Shown here piece by piece: positions 49,719-54,698 of a DNA stretch of 54,698 nt (within the stretch, counting starts at the first letter, position 1; every line of letters begins with the position of its first letter). This stretch comes from an uncultured Anaerolineae bacterium (GTDB lineage: Bacteria > Chloroflexota > Anaerolineae > Anaerolineales > Villigracilaceae), in contig CAKZJX010000134.1 in the NCBI GenBank assembly GCA_937120535.1, positions 1 through 54,698 of the forward strand, in the 5' to 3' direction. Both the position numbers and the translations under genes were made by a program. The notes below the pieces were generated by a model, which was given only the letters and a program-made list of their open reading frames with translations, was not told the DNA's origin and ran no database searches.

Positions 49719-52700
49719 TTAAAATAGGTGGTCTTCCGAAGGTAGTTCGGTTTGGGGAACCTCGATCTTGATATGAACCCTTCGCGCATCTAGTGAGCGG
49801 GTCAGTTCGCTGGCTGTGGTCGCTAGGATGGTCTGGATGTCGCCGGCGCGACGGATTCTGGCGGTGACCTCGTAGAGCAAGTGCTCACGTTCGGCCTGTT
49901 GACGGATCTGAGCTAGCAGGCGAGCATTGGCAATGATGGCGGCCAGGCTGCCGGCCAGGGTTCCCAAAAGTTCCTCATCGCTTTCGGTATAGGCTGCCGC
50001 CTGTTCGCTTTCTACGTTGAGCACTCCGAGCAGTTCGTTTCTGTAGATCAAGGGGATGGCGAGCTCAGATCGGGTGTTTTCGCTAACTTGGATGTAGCGC
50101 GGGTCTTTTGAGACGTCGTCCACGCGCAACGGACGACGATGCTCAGCAGCCCAACCGGTAATGCCGGCCCCGATCGGGATGCGCAGGTTATACATCTCAT
50201 CAGAGTAACCCGCCATAGCGCGCACCTCAAGATGTTTGCGCTCACGGTCGAGCAGCAAGATCATAACCCGATCCCCACCCAAAGTCACCTGTAGGCCTTT
50301 CACTGCTGCATCCAGGGCGTCTTCCAAGGTGGAGCCTGACGCCGCCGAAGTGGTAATGTGATGCAGCAGGCGATGCTCGGCCAAATGCTCTTGCGTCTCG
50401 GCGAACAGCTCGGTGTTGATTACAGCGACTGCCAGTTGGTCAGCCAAGATCTCCAGGGTGCGTACACTGTCTTCGTCAAAAGCAAAGGGTTGAGTGCTTT
50501 GCACGTCCAAGGCGCCCAAGATGCGTTCTCCCACTTTGAGCGGGATAGCCATCTCGGCGCGCGTCTCCGGCAAGAGCGGGTTAGGGTAATATGTGGCATC
50601 CTTGAGAGTGTCATTTACGACCAACGTCTCTCCCCGACCCGTCACATAGCCGACGATCGATTTGGATCCCACGCGAAGCTTATGCCCCCTGCGCTTCAAT
50701 TGCGCCCCGGCCTCGCCAGTGGCTTCACGGATCACAGCGAATTCGCCGTGCATATCCAGCAAGAATACTGCAGCATGGTAGAAATTGAACCGCTCACGAA
50801 TCAGGTTCACGGCGCGCAACAGCAATTCGTCCAAATTCAGTGAGCCGCTGATGTCGCGCGCAATCTCGGCAGCGGTTTGCAGTTGGATGGCCGAACGACG
50901 GCTCTGTTCAAGGAGGCGCAGGCTCTGAATGGCGCCGGCCATCTGCTTGCCTAGCTCATTCAAAAAGTTTAGATCGCGTTCACTGAAGCGGCCTTCCTGT
51001 TCCAGGTCTTGGACGATCAAAGCGCCGATGGGTTGGTCATTGACCAACAGTGGAACACCCATCCACGATTTCGCAGGTTTGCCGTGAATTTTGGCGCCTA
51101 ACTGAATGGCTCGACGTTCCGTATCCTTGACTAGCAACAGAGGCTGGCGGGTGCGAATCAGGATGGAAGTCAGGCCTTCTCCCAGCGGGAAGGGTTCGAG
51201 CGTTTGGGTCTTCCCTTCCTCGTAGAGGTAGGGGACGCTGATTGAGTTTGTTCTCTCATCGAACAAGGCAACGAGAAAGCTATAGTCGCCGATCACTTGC
51301 TTGACTTGCTGTTGCAGAGCAGCACAGAACGCTTGAAGATCCAAGTTGCCGTATACGGCGCGGTTGAACGAGATCAGCGCTTCTAACTCCTTCAGGCGTT
51401 CTTGCCTGTCCTGTAGGGCGCGAATGCGAGATAGGGTGGTGCCTAACAGGGTAGTGATGCTCAAATATGGCCAGGCAGTGCGGCCGGTGAGCGGTTGTCC
51501 AGCTCGTTCCCCGATCATCAAGATAGCGACTGGTTTTCCGCTCACTAGTACCGGTAAGAAAGCTCCGCTACGGCAACCGATTTGGCGTAAGGGAGCTGCC
51601 AGCTCGCCGGGGAGTGTCTCAGCACGGCTGAGATCATTGACCAGAATAGGTGTGCGAAGCAGGCGGGTGATCGATTCGAGATCGACTCTCGAATTGGCCG
51701 GCCAGGTGGTCAAGGTTTGTGGTGGGTTGTGGATTGCTACAATCTCAGCTTGATCCTGGCGCAAATCAAGCAAGATCGATGGATGACCAGATTCGCCCAT
51801 GACGTTGCCGGCAGCGCGTATGGCCTCTCCCTCGGTTTCCGCCTGAACAATTTCAGGGATTCGTTGCTGCAATCGTTCGGCTTCTGTGGCGTCCAACCGC
51901 CCTTGTCCGCTTAGGCTGGTTTGTTGAATGGTCACGGCGATCTGATTGGCCAGGGTTTGCAAGACGATCACCATTTCCTCATCGAAGACATGGGGTTCGG
52001 TGCTCTGCACATCTAACACGCCCAGCACGACCTGACCAACAGCGATTGGGAAACCTGCTTCAGCCCGTGTCTCCGGTAAAAGAGGGTTTATGCGGTGCAC
52101 TGGGTCCTTGTCTACTTCGGCGGCCACGCGTGGTTTTACGTTTGCTGCCACCCAGCCGACGATCGAGTCGGAACCAACTTCCAATTGGTGACCGCGACGG
52201 AGCATCTCGGCGGCTGAAGGCCCCTGGGCAGCCCGCAGGATGGCATATTTGCCGCTGGGGTCAATCAGGAAAATGCCGGCGTGATAAAAGTTGAACCGCT
52301 TAACGATCAACGTTACAGTCTTGTTGAGCAATTCGTCCAGGTCGAAGAAGGTGGTCAATGCTTGAGCCACCTCGGCGGCGGTGCGGATCTGACGTGTGCG
52401 TTCGGCCACTTGCTCTTGAAGCGAGCGATACATGGCGCTCAGTTGATCGGCCATGCGGTTGAACGACGTGGCTAGCAATCCGATCTCATCGTCGCGTTGT
52501 ACGCCAGCCCGCTCCTGCCAGTTGCCTTGGGCAAATTGGCCGGTGATGGTTGCCAACGTCAAGATCGGCTCGATCATGCGGTTGGTTCCGGCCGTGATGA
52601 TCAAGATCATGACCAGGGTGGAGAGCGCCAGGAGCAGGACGGTAAAGGGAATCAGGGTGTTGAGATAGCCGAAGATCGAATCGGTCGGCACTTCGAGGAC

Positions 52701-53609
52701 CAGGGCACTGTGAAGGTCTTCTAGCCAGATGGTCTGTGCCAGCACCGGAACGCCTTGCTCGTTGGCGTAGCTGAGCGTCTGAGGGCGGCTGGGTGGGCCG
52801 GCTGTGCGCACGCTCTGGATGGCGGTGAGCAGGGAGTTGCGTTGTTGTTGGGTAGGAGTAAGGGGAATGATTTGACCAGTATACGGGTCTATGGTCAAGA
52901 AGCCGCCGTGATCCGAAATTACGTAAGCGCGCGAGGAGGGGATCAGATCAGCGAGAGAGTTTAGCCTCACCGCAATGTCGGTCTCGTCCGAAATGCCACC
53001 CAATAGGGCGATCGGGACACCGCTGTCGTCGAAGAACTGAACCATGGTGACCAAGCTCAGTTGCTCCGGATAAAAGGGGCGAAAATCGTAGATAGAAAAG
53101 GTTTGGAGATCGCTCAGAAACAGCAGTTCAAAGAAGGGCGAATTCGCTAGAGATATGCCCTCCCACTTTTTTTGGCTGGCTGCCAAGATGTTCCCCTCTC
53201 GATCGGCGATGAAGAGCGCTTGGAAAATAGGTTGATCCTGTTCGCGGTTGGCTTGGTGGAATAGAGCGATCAAGCGGTCACGCGCCGCGACAAAATCGGG
53301 TTGGTTTGGAGTGTTTTGCAGCAATGTTGATAATGTAGCAGCAAAGTCTGGCTGGCGCATCAACCGGTCCAGGCGAATTTGTTTAATTGTAGCCACATCT
53401 TGTGCAGCCTCCGCCTCTATCGTGATCAGATTTTCCATTTGGGCAAGCACTTGGCTACGCAGCGTATCTCGGGCGCGCAGATACGTACCGCTGGTCACGA
53501 GCATGAGGGGCAGAAAGGTCAGCGAGGCTAGGGTGAGGATCGCTCGACGCGCCAGTTTGCCTTGGGGCAGGAGATCACGCAGTCGGAGGAGAAACGAACG
53601 GAGAACCAT
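49719..53609 (-). CDS. Large Cache-HAMP-penta-GAF membrane receptor without output domain (receptor 1)
   Basis: A 1296-residue receptor. Span 1 is at about 20-42; a Cache-type outer region of roughly 280 residues follows (contains ALFIADREGNILAAS and AYVISDHGGFLTIDP). Span 2 is at about 318-342 and leads into HAMP (MIEPILTLATITGQFAQGNW) and a coiled coil. Then come five GAF-type domains (about 420-575, 590-730, 745-895, 910-1065 and 1075-1225); three of them carry the FNFYHAGIFLID or FNFYHAAVFLLD signature or a variant. The end is the shared tail (REHLLYEVTARIRR, then ILATTASELTRSLDARRVHI). No kinase or other output domain is present. The ATG at 53609 has GAAAGG before it; a start at 53633 is possible but overlaps the preceding gene and lacks a ribosome site. 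Confidence 0.88.
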   Translation of the reverse strand: MVLRSFLLRLRDLLPQGKLARRAILTLASLTFLPLMLVTSGTYLRARDTLRSQVLAQMENLITIEAEAAQDVATIKQIRLDRLMRQPDFAATLSTLLQNTPNQPDFVAARDRLIALFHQANREQDQPIFQALFIADREGNILAASQKKWEGISLANSPFFELLFLSDLQTFSIYDFRPFYPEQLSLVTMVQFFDDSGVPIALLGGISDETDIAVRLNSLADLIPSSRAYVISDHGGFLTIDPYTGQIIPLTPTQQQRNSLLTAIQSVRTAGPPSRPQTLSYANEQGVPVLAQTIWLEDLHSALVLEVPTDSIFGYLNTLIPFTVLLLALSTLVMILIITAGTNRMIEPILTLATITGQFAQGNWQERAGVQRDDEIGLLATSFNRMADQLSAMYRSLQEQVAERTRQIRTAAEVAQALTTFFDLDELLNKTVTLIVKRFNFYHAGIFLIDPSGKYAILRAAQGPSAAEMLRRGHQLEVGSDSIVGWVAANVKPRVAAEVDKDPVHRINPLLPETRAEAGFPIAVGQVVLGVLDVQSTEPHVFDEEMVIVLQTLANQIAVTIQQTSLSGQGRLDATEAERLQQRIPEIVQAETEGEAIRAAGNVMGESGHPSILLDLRQDQAEIVAIHNPPQTLTTWPANSRVDLESITRLLRTPILVNDLSRAETLPGELAAPLRQIGCRSGAFLPVLVSGKPVAILMIGERAGQPLTGRTAWPYLSITTLLGTTLSRIRALQDRQERLKELEALISFNRAVYGNLDLQAFCAALQQQVKQVIGDYSFLVALFDERTNSISVPYLYEEGKTQTLEPFPLGEGLTSILIRTRQPLLLVKDTERRAIQLGAKIHGKPAKSWMGVPLLVNDQPIGALIVQDLEQEGRFSERDLNFLNELGKQMAGAIQSLRLLEQSRRSAIQLQTAAEIARDISGSLNLDELLLRAVNLIRERFNFYHAAVFLLDMHGEFAVIREATGEAGAQLKRRGHKLRVGSKSIVGYVTGRGETLVVNDTLKDATYYPNPLLPETRAEMAIPLKVGERILGALDVQSTQPFAFDEDSVRTLEILADQLAVAVINTELFAETQEHLAEHRLLHHITTSAASGSTLEDALDAAVKGLQVTLGGDRVMILLLDRERKHLEVRAMAGYSDEMYNLRIPIGAGITGWAAEHRRPLRVDDVSKDPRYIQVSENTRSELAIPLIYRNELLGVLNVESEQAAAYTESDEELLGTLAGSLAAIIANARLLAQIRQQAEREHLLYEVTARIRRAGDIQTILATTASELTRSLDARRVHIKIEVPQTELPSEDHLF

Positions 53610-53617
53610 GGCGCCTT

Positions 53618-54064
53618 TCAAGAGAGTTCCCATACCGATTCGCCGTTTAGGATACGGCGGATCTGATCGGGGAAGCGATCGGGATCTAGGGGTTTCCCGA
53701 GAAAACCGTTGAAGCCGGCTTCACGAGCTTTTTTCATCTGTTCCTCGTTGGCTTCGGCAGTAACGGCAACGATCGGGATGTCTTTGAGCCGCTCGGAGGC
53801 GCGAATTTTCTTCAGCGCCCCATACCCATCTTCATACGGCAACCGGATGTCCATCAAGATCAGGTCAAGGTGGGAAAGAGTATCGGCATATTCCACCACC
53901 TCATATCCCGATGTTTTCCATTCGCAATGGATGCCCAGGTAACCCAACATCCGAGCGATCAGCACAAAATTAGACACATTATCTTCCACCACCAGCACGG
54001 TGGTATCGCTCGGGGGTTTCTGTTTACGAGTTGGTTGGGTATTGAGAGAGGGCGTCTGGGTCAT
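53618..54064 (-). CDS. Stand-alone receiver protein (second of the pair)
   Basis: A 148-residue single receiver domain preceded by a polar N-terminal tail of about 20 residues. The acid pair is in VLVVEDNVSN, the phospho-acceptor in LILMDIRLPYEDG, the switch Thr in VAVTAEA and the Lys in LGKPLDPDRF. With no DNA-binding or enzyme domain, it would act as a phosphate carrier or a CheY-like effector. The sequence resembles the receivers of hybrid kinases more than OmpR-type ones. It overlaps the first receiver by four bases (ATGA) and ends eight bases before receptor 1. Confidence 0.9.
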   Translation of the reverse strand: MTQTPSLNTQPTRKQKPPSDTTVLVVEDNVSNFVLIARMLGYLGIHCEWKTSGYEVVEYADTLSHLDLILMDIRLPYEDGYGALKKIRASERLKDIPIVAVTAEANEEQMKKAREAGFNGFLGKPLDPDRFPDQIRRILNGESVWELS

Positions 54065-54441
54065 GATTGCCTCGCCAGGAACCGTTCAAGTTGCTGAGCC
54101 AATAGGTCGATGTCGATCGGCTTTTGAATATAGCCGTCGCATCCTGCTTCGAGCGATTTCTCCCGGTCGCCGCGCATCACGTTGGCGGTGACGGCAATGA
54201 TGGGGGTGCTGGAATAGTCAGGGAGGGATTTGATCGTGCCCGTAAGCGAATAGCCATCTACGCCGGGCATACTGATGTCCATTAGGATAATATCGGGCCG
54301 TTTTTCCTGGAGTTTCTTCAAAGCCTCTTCGGCATTGGCAGCTTCGACCACTTCATACCCTTCGGCTTCCAGCACGCGGCGAACCAGAGTGCGATTTTCA
54401 CGGTTATCTTCAACATATAGAACGATACGCTTCTCGGACAT
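54061..54441 (-). CDS. Stand-alone receiver protein (first gene of the array)
   Basis: A 126-residue single receiver domain: VLYVEDNRENRTLV holds the acid pair, IILMDISMPGVDG the acceptor Asp, VTANVMRGD the switch Thr, and IQKPIDIDLL the conserved Lys. It has no output domain. The ATG at 54441 follows GGAGTGTGCCCT; a GTG nine bases upstream is possible. As the first gene of the roughly 25-kb run of minus-strand genes, it and its neighbour are positioned to be made before any receptor. A T/A-rich segment with TATAGA and TATAGC lies just upstream (about 54457-54472) and may hold the promoter, but I see no clear -35 box. Confidence 0.9.
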   Translation of the reverse strand: MSEKRIVLYVEDNRENRTLVRRVLEAEGYEVVEAANAEEALKKLQEKRPDIILMDISMPGVDGYSLTGTIKSLPDYSSTPIIAVTANVMRGDREKSLEAGCDGYIQKPIDIDLLAQQLERFLARQS

Positions 54442-54698
54442 AGGGCACACTCCGTGCTATAAATTCTATATCGTAACGATCACTTCTTTCATGTCAGCAA
54501 CCTTGCAAATAGGGACATTTCCGTAATCCATCAAACTGCTCCTATGTTACTTCACGCCTGAACTGGGGTTTAATTCTACACGAGAAACACCCTCATTACG
54601 CCTGATAGAACGAGTTGCGGGAGTGGCGAAATTTAGGTTCGATAAACTCATGAGCAGGATAGCTGGAAAAACGCTGCTTGTGCCATGGACGTCGGTTG
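54442..54698. other. Right edge, probable promoter region of the sensory array
   Basis: No convincing gene is visible in these 257 bases. The array's promoter must lie here if the array is one transcription unit: transcription would come from the minus strand and the A+T-rich stretch close to 54457-54480 is the best candidate, although I cannot fit a clean -35/-10 pair. The rest shows no repeat or RNA gene that I can name. Confidence 0.35.

Overview
The window looks like a chromosomal segment of a Chloroflexota bacterium, probably of the Anaerolineae or a close relative. This is inferred from gene content and style, not from a marker gene: very large GAF-domain sensor proteins, a membrane protein with a long Thr/Pro linker, a fused NuoCD, a RicT/PSP1 protein, TrmFO and moderate-to-high G+C. 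No phage, plasmid or CRISPR genes were seen.

Layout. (1) 1-6040: two adjacent UvrD-like helicases on the minus strand, flanked by decayed pieces that resemble GGDEF-type cyclases, and one small helical protein of unknown function on the plus strand. (2) 6084-6477: a 164-bp MITE-like element joined to the C-terminal fragment of a transposase. A second, inverted copy of the element lies at 16170-16336, just upstream of the promoter of an initiator tRNA-Met gene. (3) 6542-10679: a probable minus-strand operon of RicT, an LmbE-like deacetylase, an M20 amidohydrolase and a surface protein with two tandem beta domains. (4) 10936-16066: nuoB-nuoCD-nuoI-mrp, transcribed away from a four-cysteine HTH regulator. 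A perfect 12-bp palindrome lies on the regulator's -10 box. (5) 16500-24103: a cell-wall and housekeeping block (kinase, hflX, small membrane protein, pbpC; and trmFO with an M28 peptidase). (6) 24252-29180: a three-gene plus-strand phosphorelay (GAF kinase, receiver-kinase, OmpR-type regulator) with overlapping stops and starts.

(7) 29189-54441 is the most remarkable part. It is about 25 kb of fourteen minus-strand genes with gaps of at most 35 bases and several overlaps, which looks like one transcription unit. In order of transcription: two stand-alone receivers; three membrane receptors with Cache, HAMP and GAF domains or multi-helix sensors; a lipoprotein solute-binding protein; a membrane-anchored cyclase-family protein; three more receptors; a ParA/Soj ATPase; one 1591-residue hybrid histidine kinase; a threonine synthase fused to a receiver domain; and a DMT-type transporter. 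None of the six receptors has a histidine-kinase or other recognisable output domain. Instead all six end in the same roughly 50-residue tail, which looks like the first part of a GAF domain, while the kinase begins with what looks like the last part of one. My reading is a multi-input array that reports to one shared kinase, possibly positioned in the cell by ParA, with a receiver-controlled amino-acid enzyme as one output. The gene order and domains are seen in the sequence; the mechanism is inference.

At least four genes (5500, 10679, 24103, 24252) have a -10-like box ending 6-8 bases before the start codon, suggesting that leaderless transcription is common here. One gene of the array, the solute-binding protein, carries an apparent one-base frameshift near its 3' end.
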